A DNA stretch of 34,878 nucleotides, taken from the IMG/VR virus record IMGVR_UViG_3300006789_000075, positions 1 through 34,878 of that record. One strand, given 5' to 3'. This document shows, one piece after another, positions 16,299 to 25,063 of this stretch; the first letter of the stretch is position 1; every line of letters begins with the position of its first letter. Under the pieces are notes generated by a model that saw only the letters and a list, made by a program, of their open reading frames with translations, had not been told where the DNA came from and made no database searches. The DNA comes from a virus. The position numbers and the translations under genes are program-made.

Positions 16299-18122
16299 TC
16301 AAGCTTGGTCGTCTTCGCCGTCGCCGTTTGTCCCGTCGCCGTTTGTCCCGTCCCCACCACCACTGCTGGGGCCAGGGTCATACGTCCCGTCGGGTAGCGT
16401 CTCGCTGTATTTTGTTATCCATTCTTCTAAAACGTCCTCATCAACATTATCTGTGGATAATGCTTGCAAGATCATCCTGAGTCTGTCGGAGTCTGTGGCT
16501 ACCTTAAACTCTCGCTCACGCATTTGCAGGTCTTCTTCCGTCGCCCACTTCTTCATAGCCATTTCCTCTCTGGCGAGCTTGCGGTTTTCTGACTGCATAT
16601 CCCTTTCTAGCGTGTTCGCTGCTTCCCTCCAGGCGGCTTCTTTGGTGATTCCATCTTGAGCTATTCTGTTCGCTTCTGTTTGGATTGTTTCTGTGCTTAA
16701 CCGCTGTAGCTTCAACTCCTCAAATCGTGCTTCTCTTTCAGCCGTCCTTTCCGAAAGCTCTTCGCCAGCAAATTCTAGTTGGAGTTGTTGCAGGTCTTTT
16801 TCTAGTTGACGTTCTGCCGCTGCCAACTCTCTGCTGGCTTCTATCTCGGCGTAACGCAATGCCTCATCAGCGGACAGAGACCTTTCTTGCAACTCAAGTG
16901 CCTTCGTCTCTAGCTCTTCCGTCAACGCCCTGTCAGCCTCACGCCAAGCGGCCTCGTTATCCATGCCGTCTTCTTGCATTTGCAAGGCTCTTTCCTCGAG
17001 AACCCTGTTCATTGCCTGCATTTCACGGTCATAGCCTTGTGCGTCGTTCTGTAGTGCCATTTCAGCTACTCTGGCCTCTTGGCGATCACGGTATTCAGCC
17101 TGTCTCGTCTCTACCTGTTCGCGGTATAGCTTCTGATCCAAGTCTGCCCGTTGTGCCAACTCCTCTTGCCTTAACCTGTGGTCCTGCTGGTACTGCTCTT
17201 GTTCGGCTCGCAACCTGGCGTCGTCCATATTGAACGCCCTGTCTGCGTTACGGGCCTCTTGCTCCAGTTGTTCTACTCTCAGGTCGCGGTCCGCTTCAAA
17301 CTGTGCCTCGGCCAGGTCTAGTGTGCGACCAGACTCTATGGCCTCTTGCTGTAGCTGTTGGACCCTCAAATCAAAGTCTTGCTGTGTGACCCCAAGGTCT
17401 TGCAGCCTCTGTTGACGTGTTTCTGTCATCGTCACGTCAAACATTTCTTTCTGCTGCTCCTGCTCGGACTTGAATTGTTCTTGCTGTATTTCCAACCTTG
17501 CCTGTTCTCTCGCGTTCTCGAGGTCCATGCCCTTCTCTTGCAAGTCTAAGGCTCTTTCTTGGATGAGGGTGTTTGTCTGATATTCTCTGTCCGACTCGTA
17601 TTGACCTTGCTCAAACTCTGAGCGGAACCGCTCTACGTTTTCACGGTCTCCACCCAAAGAGCGTTCAAGCTCACCAGAGCGGAATGCTGTATCTGCCGCT
17701 GCTGCCCTATCTCCCGCGAAAGTGTTCGCTGCTTGTAGGTTTAGCTCGTTGAGCCTCTCCGCACGCTGTCTTTCCAGGTCGCCATATAGCCCTCTGCGAA
17801 GCTCTCCTTCTACACTACTCCCTACCAACCCCCGCTGAGACATAAATTCGTCCAACTCTGAGCCAGCTTGAACCCTTTTGTTCGCTAGCTCTGCGTCTAT
17901 TTGGCTGGTAATGTCCTGTACTAACTGGGAATCGAACCTACCAGGGGTCTCAAGACCTTCCATAGCAAAATCCTGAATCGGCTGTGCCACAGCTTCCGCC
18001 CTGAACACCTCATCAGGTGTTTCGTATTTTGGACGAGGTGCCGTACCAGCAGCAAAGTCGTCATCCAGCATATCCCTAGCTTTAGGGGGACGAATAGTCG
18101 GTGTAGAAGTATCAATAGCCAT
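16299..18122 (-). CDS. Long coiled-coil virion protein with helical repeats
   Basis: The 607-residue product is almost entirely charged helix from about residue 110 to 570 (Glu, Gln, Arg, Leu, Ala). Repeats occur at two scales. A unit of about 31 residues recurs around DLRVQQLQQEA / DLRVEQLEQEA / HRLRQEELAQRA. A longer unit recurs around ALDLQEKGMDLENAREQA, ALQMQEDGMDNEAAWREA and ANRIAQDGITKEAAWREA. It ends in a Gly/Asp-rich tail with a GTNGD duplication. It is probably a rod-like structural or internal virion protein, given its place between the nozzle region and the ejection-type genes. It starts 2 nt after the previous stop. No enzymatic motif is visible. Confidence 0.65.
   Translation of the reverse strand: MAIDTSTPTIRPPKARDMLDDDFAAGTAPRPKYETPDEVFRAEAVAQPIQDFAMEGLETPGRFDSQLVQDITSQIDAELANKRVQAGSELDEFMSQRGLVGSSVEGELRRGLYGDLERQRAERLNELNLQAANTFAGDRAAAADTAFRSGELERSLGGDRENVERFRSEFEQGQYESDREYQTNTLIQERALDLQEKGMDLENAREQARLEIQQEQFKSEQEQQKEMFDVTMTETRQQRLQDLGVTQQDFDLRVQQLQQEAIESGRTLDLAEAQFEADRDLRVEQLEQEARNADRAFNMDDARLRAEQEQYQQDHRLRQEELAQRADLDQKLYREQVETRQAEYRDRQEARVAEMALQNDAQGYDREMQAMNRVLEERALQMQEDGMDNEAAWREADRALTEELETKALELQERSLSADEALRYAEIEASRELAAAERQLEKDLQQLQLEFAGEELSERTAEREARFEELKLQRLSTETIQTEANRIAQDGITKEAAWREAANTLERDMQSENRKLAREEMAMKKWATEEDLQMREREFKVATDSDRLRMILQALSTDNVDEDVLEEWITKYSETLPDGTYDPGPSSGGGDGTNGDGTNGDGEDDQA
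16321..16350 (-). repeat. Perfect 15-bp tandem duplication
   Basis: Two identical 15-bp units (TCGCCGTTTGTCCCG on the plus strand) lie at 16321-16335 and 16336-16350 and encode the GTNGD pair in the C-terminal tail of the coiled-coil protein. The lack of any mismatch indicates a recent event. Confidence 0.85.
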
Positions 18123-18124
18123 AA

Positions 18125-18550
18125 TTATGTACCCAGATTTGCAAATACCATGTGATCAGCCCCTGTGACTCCATCAAATTTTGTGTAGGTTGACCCGTCC
18201 CCCTCTAGGAATACGGGTATCAGCCATAAGAAATATTGGTTCGTTCCATTCCTAGCTATCGTTACGTCCTGCTGTCTATTCGACCGACAGTCCACCCTAG
18301 TGGTGCTGACGTAATTGCTAGTGCTATACGTTGCTCCGCCCTTACTCGTAGCGGTGCTCTGGACGTGTGCCTGTACAAACAAGGTAGCCCTAGACGCCTT
18401 AAATCTGATCTTGGCATCCGTTCCAGCCCCAGTATCCAAATGGCCAGTTAGCTGGACTCTCTGCTGGTTGTCTTCAATCGACAAAAGACCCCGCAATAAG
18501 CCATCTAGTTCTGGCGGCAATCCAAGGGGTATTCCATAAGGCCCAGACAT
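18125..18550 (-). CDS. Small beta-rich virion protein, 141 residues
   Basis: I do not recognise the family. The product is Thr/Ser/Gly-rich with alternating hydrophobic residues (FVQAHVQSTATSKGG, QYFLWLIPVFLEG), typical of small beta-sandwich structural proteins. I chose the ATG at 18550 because it forms a TAATG overlap with the stop of the nozzle-like gene; a TTG two codons upstream is less likely. Its place right after the nozzle-like gene suggests a tail accessory protein. Confidence 0.6.
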   Translation of the reverse strand: MSGPYGIPLGLPPELDGLLRGLLSIEDNQQRVQLTGHLDTGAGTDAKIRFKASRATLFVQAHVQSTATSKGGATYSTSNYVSTTRVDCRSNRQQDVTIARNGTNQYFLWLIPVFLEGDGSTYTKFDGVTGADHMVFANLGT

Positions 18551-20214
18551 TACCAAGCCTCTCTTTGCATCGCTGCTGCTAACTCAACTGACCCTACTTT
18601 AATATTGTCGTTTGAGGTAATCTCTACGGGCAGAGATATTCCTTTGCCACCAACACGAGCCTTCTTCACTGTGGGCTTGGCGGCAATGGGATACGTCAAA
18701 GTGTGCACTGTCTGGTCCGCACCATCCGCACTCACTCTTACCGACACAGTGCTACTGCTTCTTTGCTGGGACGATACGCGTATAACCCGTGCTTTTTTAT
18801 CTCTTAGCGGTTGCTGGAACAAGAAAGGCCTGGTTACTAGCTTGAAGCTGATTACGGAGCCGCCCGATCCACCTGCCGCCGCGTTATCTTTGTCTCCCGT
18901 CTCTAGTTGACGGACAAATCCGTCGTAACCGCAACTGATGGGGGTAGCCACTAACGACGCCCCGCTCAGGTCAGCGACAAACAACGTCGCAGCATTCCCT
19001 TCTTGTGCAGTTGCAAAATCTAAATGCCCTGAACTGTCGATCTGCATATACTGACCACCAGTCGGCGACGTGCTTAAATAGCCAAACAACGTGTCGCCCT
19101 GATCCTTGTCGCCTGTAGCACTATGGTCTAGATAGCCATTACTGCTGTCTATAAATAGGGTGTCATCGTCCGAGGCTATGTACTGATGCAACATCAGTGC
19201 TGGTGGCCTTTCCGCAGACGGCGGACGATAGCCTATCATGTAGTCGTTTATGTTAGTCGCTACTGGTACAGCACAGATGTACTCATGCTTCTGGGGCCAG
19301 TACAAAGCCGTTGGCAGGCCAGGAGAGCCATTCAAGGCTGACCAATTAATCCCGTCCATAAAATTCTGTATAGGCCGTGTCACGAGCGTGATCTGCCCGC
19401 CTATCTGATAGTGCTCGATGCCCCTCTTGCTCAACCAGCATACACCCTGGTCACCGACCGCCTTGATTGTGCGGTGAGCCACACATCCCACTGAGCGGGA
19501 AATACCTCTCGCTCCCGCCTCAACCTCTAGAGTATTAAACCCATAACCTTCGATGTAGCCCGTGCTTTCTCTTTTGAACACAAGCAACACGGACCCTAAT
19601 TGAAACAGGCCCGTAATCTCTGGATCGCCATCGTGCGTCTGAGCTTTTACGAGCAACCCATCTGGCGTGGCCCATGTGTCGATATCTCCCACCTTTGATG
19701 CCACGACATCTATTCCACTATGTCCTGTGGCATACAGCCTATTACCGAACACAGCTAAGTATTTGACGTTATTCGGTATATTGGAGATTACGGCCCATGT
19801 AGTGCCATCCCACTGGTAGGAGCTTGTGCCCCCATTGGCACAGCACAGCACATTATTAGCACCCTCTCGCATGATCACTAATGACCAGTACGCTTCTGTC
19901 AAGCCAGAAGCACGTTGGGTCCAGGTTGCTCCACCGTTCTCTGAGGTGAGCATCTTGTCCCCAGCGAATACCACAAGCTGCTGTGTCCCATTGGCCTTGT
20001 GGTATTCTATCGCACCGTAGATGTCAGAGCCGCTATCCAATGCACTGGCGTGCAGTTTCTCCGAGCCGCCCCTGCGTTCTACGGTTTGGCCGTCGAAAGA
20101 AACCCTGCCATTAAGCAATAGCTCGCACTCGTCAGGAAGATACTCTGACGGTGCAGCAGTATCGTTCATTCCGCGTGCGAATGTAACTTGGGTTTCTTGT
20201 GCGATTACAGCCAT
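18550..20214 (-). CDS. Beta-propeller tail nozzle/stabilisation-like protein
   Basis: The 554-residue product shows the features of podoviral nozzle or DNA-stabilisation proteins (T7 gp12, P22 gp10 type). An N-terminal stretch leads to NGRVSFDGQTVERRGGSEKL, the usual opening of this group. Repeated WD-like blades follow (TWTQRASGLTEAYW, YQWDGTTWAVI, NRLYATGHSG, GVCWLSKRGIEHY), with a beta-rich C-terminal region. Homologous proteins close the tail tube below the connector and retain packaged DNA. It precedes the internal-virion genes in transcription order, as in T7. The start forms a TAATG overlap with the previous gene. Confidence 0.68.
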   Translation of the reverse strand: MAVIAQETQVTFARGMNDTAAPSEYLPDECELLLNGRVSFDGQTVERRGGSEKLHASALDSGSDIYGAIEYHKANGTQQLVVFAGDKMLTSENGGATWTQRASGLTEAYWSLVIMREGANNVLCCANGGTSSYQWDGTTWAVISNIPNNVKYLAVFGNRLYATGHSGIDVVASKVGDIDTWATPDGLLVKAQTHDGDPEITGLFQLGSVLLVFKRESTGYIEGYGFNTLEVEAGARGISRSVGCVAHRTIKAVGDQGVCWLSKRGIEHYQIGGQITLVTRPIQNFMDGINWSALNGSPGLPTALYWPQKHEYICAVPVATNINDYMIGYRPPSAERPPALMLHQYIASDDDTLFIDSSNGYLDHSATGDKDQGDTLFGYLSTSPTGGQYMQIDSSGHLDFATAQEGNAATLFVADLSGASLVATPISCGYDGFVRQLETGDKDNAAAGGSGGSVISFKLVTRPFLFQQPLRDKKARVIRVSSQQRSSSTVSVRVSADGADQTVHTLTYPIAAKPTVKKARVGGKGISLPVEITSNDNIKVGSVELAAAMQREAW

Positions 20215-20660
20215 TATTCGTTCTCTTCAGGTTCCTCTTTCTTTTTTACCGCCAACATTTCGCCCATATCAAATATGGTGTTTGCAGTCAATTCTATGGA
20301 CGTATTGCCGTCTGGCGTCCACCCGTAGGAGTCCTCTCTTTCGTAAAGGGTTAACGGCTTGTCGAAGTACATTTCTGCTTCCATAAGCTCGTTAAACTCG
20401 ATCACATACTCAGTCCAGCCTTCCATGTCATCGCTTACTCGAGTCGCCGTTTCCTCGCCTTCGGCAGGGGTCCCATGCTGTTCCACCAAGCCTTTATTGA
20501 TATCGTTTACGTCATCAATTCGTGCTTGTATCTGCCTTTGCACCTCTACGATGTTCAGGGCAACGTGCATAGGAATCCTGGTGCCACCACACTCTCTTAG
20601 TGCAGCCTGTAAGGCACCTAACTCCTTGTTCATTATCGCGATTCTTCCATTACTCGGCAT
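20214..20660 (-). CDS. Hypothetical protein, 148 residues, hairpin leader
   Basis: No named family recognised. The N-terminal half is helical (LGALQAALRECGG, then MHVALNIVEVQRQIQARIDD), the middle is acidic with FNELMEAEMYFDKPLTLYER, and the C-terminus is Lys/Glu-rich. Its place between tail fibre and nozzle-like genes suggests a tail assembly or chaperone role, which is inference. Unlike its neighbours it has a 52-nt leader, where a hairpin partly covers its ribosome-binding site. It ends in a TAATG overlap with the nozzle-like gene. Confidence 0.6.
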   Translation of the reverse strand: MPSNGRIAIMNKELGALQAALRECGGTRIPMHVALNIVEVQRQIQARIDDVNDINKGLVEQHGTPAEGEETATRVSDDMEGWTEYVIEFNELMEAEMYFDKPLTLYEREDSYGWTPDGNTSIELTANTIFDMGEMLAVKKKEEPEENE

Positions 20661-20670
20661 TTACATACTC

Positions 20671-20700
20671 CTTTGACGGATGTCTCCGCACGGGTCAAAG
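20671..20700 (-). promoter_or_regulatory. Hairpin overlapping a ribosome-binding site
   Basis: On the leftward strand CTTTGAC (20700-20694) can pair with GTCAAAG (20677-20671) around a 16-nt loop. The 3' arm includes the AAAG of the AAAGGAG ribosome-binding site of the 148-residue protein. Stem formation should lower translation of that gene; reading ribosomes or a bound protein could open it. Confidence 0.4.
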
Positions 20701-20712
20701 TGGTTAATTGTC

Positions 20713-21078
20713 CTACTCTCCATCATCTTCGCTCCAAGGTAGTGGTGGAGTGCCACTCGTTGGTGTCTTTTTCTCTTGAACAGAAGCACTCACCTGTCCT
20801 GCAATTTCTGACACCCGTTCATCACCTAGAGCATCCTTGGCCCACCCAAGAGCTTGTGCTTCAGTAACGTCTGAATAGGGCGTGAAGCTATCTGGATCAG
20901 GCGGTGTCACCTGAATCGATCCGACAGTTGTAGAAGACAATGGTCTCGTCACTCCGTCTGGATCAACGAAGGTGCCATCAGTAGCGGTTGCCCTCCAGGC
21001 CACCGAGGTGACTACGTCCGACAAAGTGCCCTCTGTGTAGGTTACCTTCATCGTGTCTACTTGCCATGTTATTGTCAT
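20713..21078 (-). CDS. DUF7936-like small phage protein, 121 residues
   Basis: The product starts MTITWQVDTMKV and contains SVAWRATATDG, then FTPYSDVTEAQALGWAKDAL and a C-terminal PPLPW motif. This layout is that of a widespread small phage family (DUF7936) usually found beside tail-fibre genes and of unknown function. I placed the start at the ATG at 21078, 1 nt after the fibre stop; a GTG four codons upstream would overlap the fibre gene. The consistent position next to fibres in phages suggests a fibre assembly or accessory role. Confidence 0.65.
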   Translation of the reverse strand: MTITWQVDTMKVTYTEGTLSDVVTSVAWRATATDGTFVDPDGVTRPLSSTTVGSIQVTPPDPDSFTPYSDVTEAQALGWAKDALGDERVSEIAGQVSASVQEKKTPTSGTPPLPWSEDDGE

Positions 21079-21079
21079 A

Positions 21080-24040
21080 TTATCCTGCACTTATTTTTAG
21101 AGTTCCAGAATCGTTGTACAGGCTGTTAGCCACACCAGGATCAGACGTTGGAAGGTTTGCCATTAAGATGTAATTGCTTCCTAGCCTTAACGCTTCAGCC
21201 CCTCCCGCCACAAACCTCATATACCCATTCGCAGGAGTGGAGTCATGGTTATACGAGATCGTTCCTCGATACCGTGCGTCTCCAGACGTTCCATCCGCGA
21301 AGTCAATCCGACCCTGGCCATCGTTGGCGTTGGCTATAGTTAGCCCCGCAGTATGACCAGAAGCCGTGTCTGCTATGACTAGATCAGTAGTGTAGTAAGA
21401 ACCTGGGCTAGTCGTGCCAATTCCTACCATATTTGTTGTATCGATCTGTCCGCTAAAAGATGCACTGGGAGCGGTCAGATCTCCTCCGATGGCGACAGCC
21501 CTGCTACCAGTGCACATCAGAGCATAGTTGCTTTCGATGCCACTAGTTTGGTCACTGATATAGTAATTATTGTCAGATCCCCTTACCGATGCTTGCCACT
21601 TAAATTCACTAGTTCCACTTCCGTTCTCTTCCCAGTATTGGATGCTTCCGATTCCAGTGTTTAACGCATTTAGCTTGATGTATGGATTTCCCCCACCTGT
21701 AGCCAGATGGAAAGAATCCTCACCTTCGGTGGTCAGGGTTACCACATCCGCTGAAGATTCTGAGAAATATGTGTTTCCTGACGCAGATCCATCTAGCCGT
21801 AATTTGTCGGTAGCACCGATGATAATGTCAGCACCAGCAGACACATTACCTGTTAAGGTAGATGTCCCACTGACATCCAGTGTACCATTTAGGTCTACTG
21901 CCGTGGCATTCAGTTCTATCTCATCGGTGGCGTTGATGTCTAGTACTGTAGCCGAAGGGGCATTGATGTATTGAGATGCATCGCTGAACTGAAGGGCCAT
22001 CGCACCATTCAACAGTAGTCCTGTATCAGCAACGTGCGTCAGCGTTACATCGTTGTCTACACCAAACCCAAGCACTGCCGCATCTGAATCCAACTTTAAA
22101 TCGTTTGACACCGTAACGGCGGTCGAAGCGTTAAGGTCAATCGTTACTTCGCCGTCAATTCGCAACACGCCGTCCGACGACTGTGCTATGTATGAAGCGG
22201 AGTCACCAAACTGTAGCTGTGTCGTGCCTATGCCAGAATCATCACTGAGCAACAGTCCAGTATCTGCTACATGGGTAAGAGTTACCTCTTGGTCGTCACC
22301 AAACGCTATCTGGGCACCGTCTGCCAAAAACAGGTCCGCCCACTCTAATGAGGCCGTGCCTAGTGTGGCCCCATCTGACTCGTCGGGTACGATGGACGTG
22401 GTTGCCGTTATAATTGTTGATTCTAGGTTGCCCGTGCCTGCGTTGTACTTGAGGGCCCCATCCGTCTTGGCTGCCAGTGAACCCGTGGCATCGTCGAACA
22501 TGGCAATAAAGGATGTGGTATCGGTACTATCTACCACTACAACCGTACTCGCTACTGTGGCTGATGAGGCTACCCCAGCAAAAGCAGTTGCGGTTACTGT
22601 ACCTGTAGAGGGGTTGTAGTGGAAGTCTCCGTCCATCTCCAACCCATGACTACCCGTAGCTGTTGCCGCACCCGCTACAAATGGGATCAGGTCGTTTTCA
22701 CTTGCATTTTCGTTGTCGGTGACAGTGACGTTAGTGGATGTTGTAGCTGTAGCAGCATTTCCAGTGCAAGAACCAGATGAACCAGTAACATTCCCAGTCA
22801 CGTTGCCGACTAGGTTTCCAGTCACTTGGGTTGTGGTAAGTATCCCACTACTGGGGTTGTACGTTAACCCTGTATCAGTCTCTATCCCCTGAGTCCCAGT
22901 GGCCCCGTCTACAAAAGTGGGGTACACGGTCTCGTCGCTTGAGTTGTTGGCACTAGCTGTAACATTGGTTCCCACGGTGGCGGTATCTGCATTTCCAGTT
23001 AACGCTCCGATAAAGCCAGTGGCCGTAATCTTTCCAGTGCTGGGGTTGTAAGTCAGCGTTCCATCTGATTCCAGGCCGAGGTTCCCGCCATCAACATCTC
23101 CCCCAGCCGTGAATATCAGTGCGTTGTCTTCGTCAGTGCTCTCGTTATCCGTGATTGTCACGGTAGTAGCTACCGATGCTGTACCAGTGACATCTCCAGT
23201 GAGGTTGCAAGACAGCATCCCTGTTGACGCATTATACGTCAGCCCTGAGGCGTCCGTTTTGATCGCCAATGACCCTGTGGCACTGTCAAAGAAAGCGGGG
23301 AATGCAGTGGAATCACTGCTATCCACTACCACTATCGTACTAGCAGCACCCGTCAAAGCCCCAGTAAAGGTGGTTGCCGTAAGCACCCCCGTACTCGGAT
23401 TATACGTTAGTCCAGTATCGGTCTCTATTCCTTGGGCACCTGTGGCTCCATCCACAAACGTCGGATATACGGTCTCGTCGCTTGAGTTATTAGCACTAGC
23501 TGTGACGTTTGTGGCCGTAGTGGCTGTAGTAGCCGAGTCAGCGTTGCCTGTCAGTGCCCCAACGAAGGAGCTACTAGTGATTGATGTGGCCCCTGTTACG
23601 ACTCCAGCATCTATGATGATTGTGCCATCTAGGACGATCTGTTGACCCGCTAGGGGCGTGATCAGGAGGTCTGTGCCTGCGGTACTACTAATGGTGTTGC
23701 CATTGATGTTGATATTATCCACCTGTAGCTCAACCAAGGTCAGCTTACCCGCCGTCCATGTTCCTACAGCAGTTCCTGACACCACGTCAAGCATTGAGGC
23801 AGCACCTGATAGATACCTACCAGTGTCCTTGTCGGTCTCAAAGCTATACGTCGGCCTTGCCGCAGAGCCATCTCGCCCCTGCAACTGACCTTCTTTGTCT
23901 ATAGTGAACCTTAAATCCGATTGCGTCGGACCATTCCACACTTCCAACAACGAGTCATCTGCCGTACCACGGGCTGTGGCAAAACCAAAAATGTGTTCGT
24001 TGTCCTGTGGCTGTATAGCCTTAATTCCGAATGCTGCCAT
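21080..24040 (-). CDS. Repetitive tail fibre protein, 986 residues
   Basis: The product is Thr/Ser/Gly/Ala-rich with almost no Cys and repeated beta-strand units, typical of trimeric phage fibres. Residues about 177-535 hold six diverged repeats centred on a GLTYNPSTG motif. Two further units share VTLTHVADTGLLL (residues about 575-690). The C-terminus includes VGIGTTSPG, LRLGSNYI and LPTSDPGVANSLYNDSG, a tail seen on many marine phage structural proteins. No peptidase S74 chaperone domain is present. It should mediate host recognition. It starts 3 nt after the preceding gene with a weak ribosome-binding site. Confidence 0.78.
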   Translation of the reverse strand: MAAFGIKAIQPQDNEHIFGFATARGTADDSLLEVWNGPTQSDLRFTIDKEGQLQGRDGSAARPTYSFETDKDTGRYLSGAASMLDVVSGTAVGTWTAGKLTLVELQVDNININGNTISSTAGTDLLITPLAGQQIVLDGTIIIDAGVVTGATSITSSSFVGALTGNADSATTATTATNVTASANNSSDETVYPTFVDGATGAQGIETDTGLTYNPSTGVLTATTFTGALTGAASTIVVVDSSDSTAFPAFFDSATGSLAIKTDASGLTYNASTGMLSCNLTGDVTGTASVATTVTITDNESTDEDNALIFTAGGDVDGGNLGLESDGTLTYNPSTGKITATGFIGALTGNADTATVGTNVTASANNSSDETVYPTFVDGATGTQGIETDTGLTYNPSSGILTTTQVTGNLVGNVTGNVTGSSGSCTGNAATATTSTNVTVTDNENASENDLIPFVAGAATATGSHGLEMDGDFHYNPSTGTVTATAFAGVASSATVASTVVVVDSTDTTSFIAMFDDATGSLAAKTDGALKYNAGTGNLESTIITATTSIVPDESDGATLGTASLEWADLFLADGAQIAFGDDQEVTLTHVADTGLLLSDDSGIGTTQLQFGDSASYIAQSSDGVLRIDGEVTIDLNASTAVTVSNDLKLDSDAAVLGFGVDNDVTLTHVADTGLLLNGAMALQFSDASQYINAPSATVLDINATDEIELNATAVDLNGTLDVSGTSTLTGNVSAGADIIIGATDKLRLDGSASGNTYFSESSADVVTLTTEGEDSFHLATGGGNPYIKLNALNTGIGSIQYWEENGSGTSEFKWQASVRGSDNNYYISDQTSGIESNYALMCTGSRAVAIGGDLTAPSASFSGQIDTTNMVGIGTTSPGSYYTTDLVIADTASGHTAGLTIANANDGQGRIDFADGTSGDARYRGTISYNHDSTPANGYMRFVAGGAEALRLGSNYILMANLPTSDPGVANSLYNDSGTLKISAG
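22443..23511 (-). repeat. Six tandem fibre repeats
   Basis: Six units of about 55-65 codons recur, each with an acidic N-terminal strand, a central D(A/G)xTG-like turn and a TYNPSTG core. The units encoded near 23400-23511 and 22850-22966 are the closest pair: they share TASANNSSDETVYPTFVDGA in the protein, while the DNA differs at many third positions. The duplication is therefore old and kept by selection on the protein. Confidence 0.7.
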
Positions 24041-24043
24041 TTT

Positions 24044-24355
24044 TTACCGTCCGATCATGTAAACGATGTCGTCGCCTGCGTTGTCACAGATGATGTATAG
24101 CTCGTTTAGGTTTCCTACTGGTATCCACCCCGTCTCTTCTTTGGCGTCCAACTCCCAGCCCGAGGTAGTGTCTGTGGTACCATCTACCACAGTGACTCCT
24201 GCAAAGCCGACATAGACGTTTCCAGAGTTATTTGCCACCGCTTTGATGTTTACACACTTAGCAGTTATGTCTGGTAGCTGCGTAGCAGAGGTGGCTCCAG
24301 CCCTCTCTCCTGTTGCGACCACCCTAACGTATTGAGTTGCGTTCATTCCCAGCAT
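24044..24355 (-). CDS. Small beta-sandwich virion protein, 103 residues
   Basis: The product has alternating strands (VNIKAVANNSGNVYVGFAG, GWELDAKEETGWIPVGNLNE, LYIICDNAGDDIVYMIG), a pattern shared by many small phage head- or tail-associated proteins. It lies between the connector-type gene and the tail fibre, so a head-tail or fibre-attachment role is likely but unproven. The ATG at 24355 lacks a clear ribosome-binding site; an in-frame ATG at 24346 (MNAT) is an alternative start. Confidence 0.6.
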   Translation of the reverse strand: MLGMNATQYVRVVATGERAGATSATQLPDITAKCVNIKAVANNSGNVYVGFAGVTVVDGTTDTTSGWELDAKEETGWIPVGNLNELYIICDNAGDDIVYMIGR

Positions 24356-24364
24356 AATTTGTTC

Positions 24365-25063
24365 CTATGTGAAGTAGTGAGTGCCAATAGTTGGCTTCGG
24401 TCTAAGTTTCCTTTGCGTCCTACTGCGTCGAGACCGCCTAAACGCTCTCCTTTCGCAAGTTTGGACTTTATTCCTGATCTTGGCTTCCATCTCTGGTCCC
24501 CCAGGTAGCCAACTATCTTCCATCGCCCGCTCTGCGGCGTATGCCACAATCAAAGGCCTGTCTTCCGTTGGGAAGTCCACCGTGTCTGACGACAACGTGG
24601 GAAGCCTGTAATGGTAGTCATAGATCAGGCTGGTAGGTGGGTTTGCACCCCTGGCTATCCATAGATTCGTTCCTTGGAGCCAGTAACGGTCTCCCCTGAC
24701 CCTGAACCTATCCCTAAAGTCTATCAAATGACCCCAGCGTGTGCCGTCCACCTTACGAAGAGCACTAGTCATATTGTCTCCCGCTAGGCGGAAGAAGTCG
24801 CTCTCGAGGGGCTTATACCGTCCGCCGTCCGCTGCTTCTGTCCCACTCCACGAAGTTATTGCTGTCGCTTGCTTTACCCACCTGTCCGACAAGCCGCAGT
24901 CCATCAGATAGTCCTGAGCATCATTCAGCCCGTATTGCAGAAACTGGTTCACAGCCTCTAGTGTAGAGGAATCATGCTCGATCAGACTGTCATCGTCTGA
25001 CGATGTATCTGTTAGTCTATAAAAAGCCCTCTGCAAACTCGCTAGGTTGGTGAGTACCGCCAT
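24365..25063 (-). CDS. Head-tail connector (adaptor-like) protein
   Basis: The 232-residue product looks like podoviral adaptor proteins (P22 gp4/T7 gp11 type). It has an N-terminal helical bundle (LASLQRAFYRLTD, VNQFLQYGLNDAQDYLMD), a beta-rich middle, then a helix DRPLIVAYAAERAMEDSWLP and a strongly basic tail (RRAFRRSRRSRTQRKLRPKP). Such proteins sit below the portal and start the tail. The assignment rests on fold-like pattern and gene order after portal and capsid. The start overlaps the previous stop (TAATG). Confidence 0.55.
   Translation of the reverse strand: MAVLTNLASLQRAFYRLTDTSSDDDSLIEHDSSTLEAVNQFLQYGLNDAQDYLMDCGLSDRWVKQATAITSWSGTEAADGGRYKPLESDFFRLAGDNMTSALRKVDGTRWGHLIDFRDRFRVRGDRYWLQGTNLWIARGANPPTSLIYDYHYRLPTLSSDTVDFPTEDRPLIVAYAAERAMEDSWLPGGPEMEAKIRNKVQTCERRAFRRSRRSRTQRKLRPKPTIGTHYFT

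Noticed and set aside
22053-22619. Ser/Val-rich plus-strand frames opposite the tail fibre
   Set aside because: Caused by the repetitive Thr/Ala/Asp codon use of the fibre; no start signals.
21080-24040. Diversity-generating retroelement acting on the fibre
   Set aside because: No reverse transcriptase, template repeat or adenine-biased variable tract is present; the fibre repeats are ordinary duplications.
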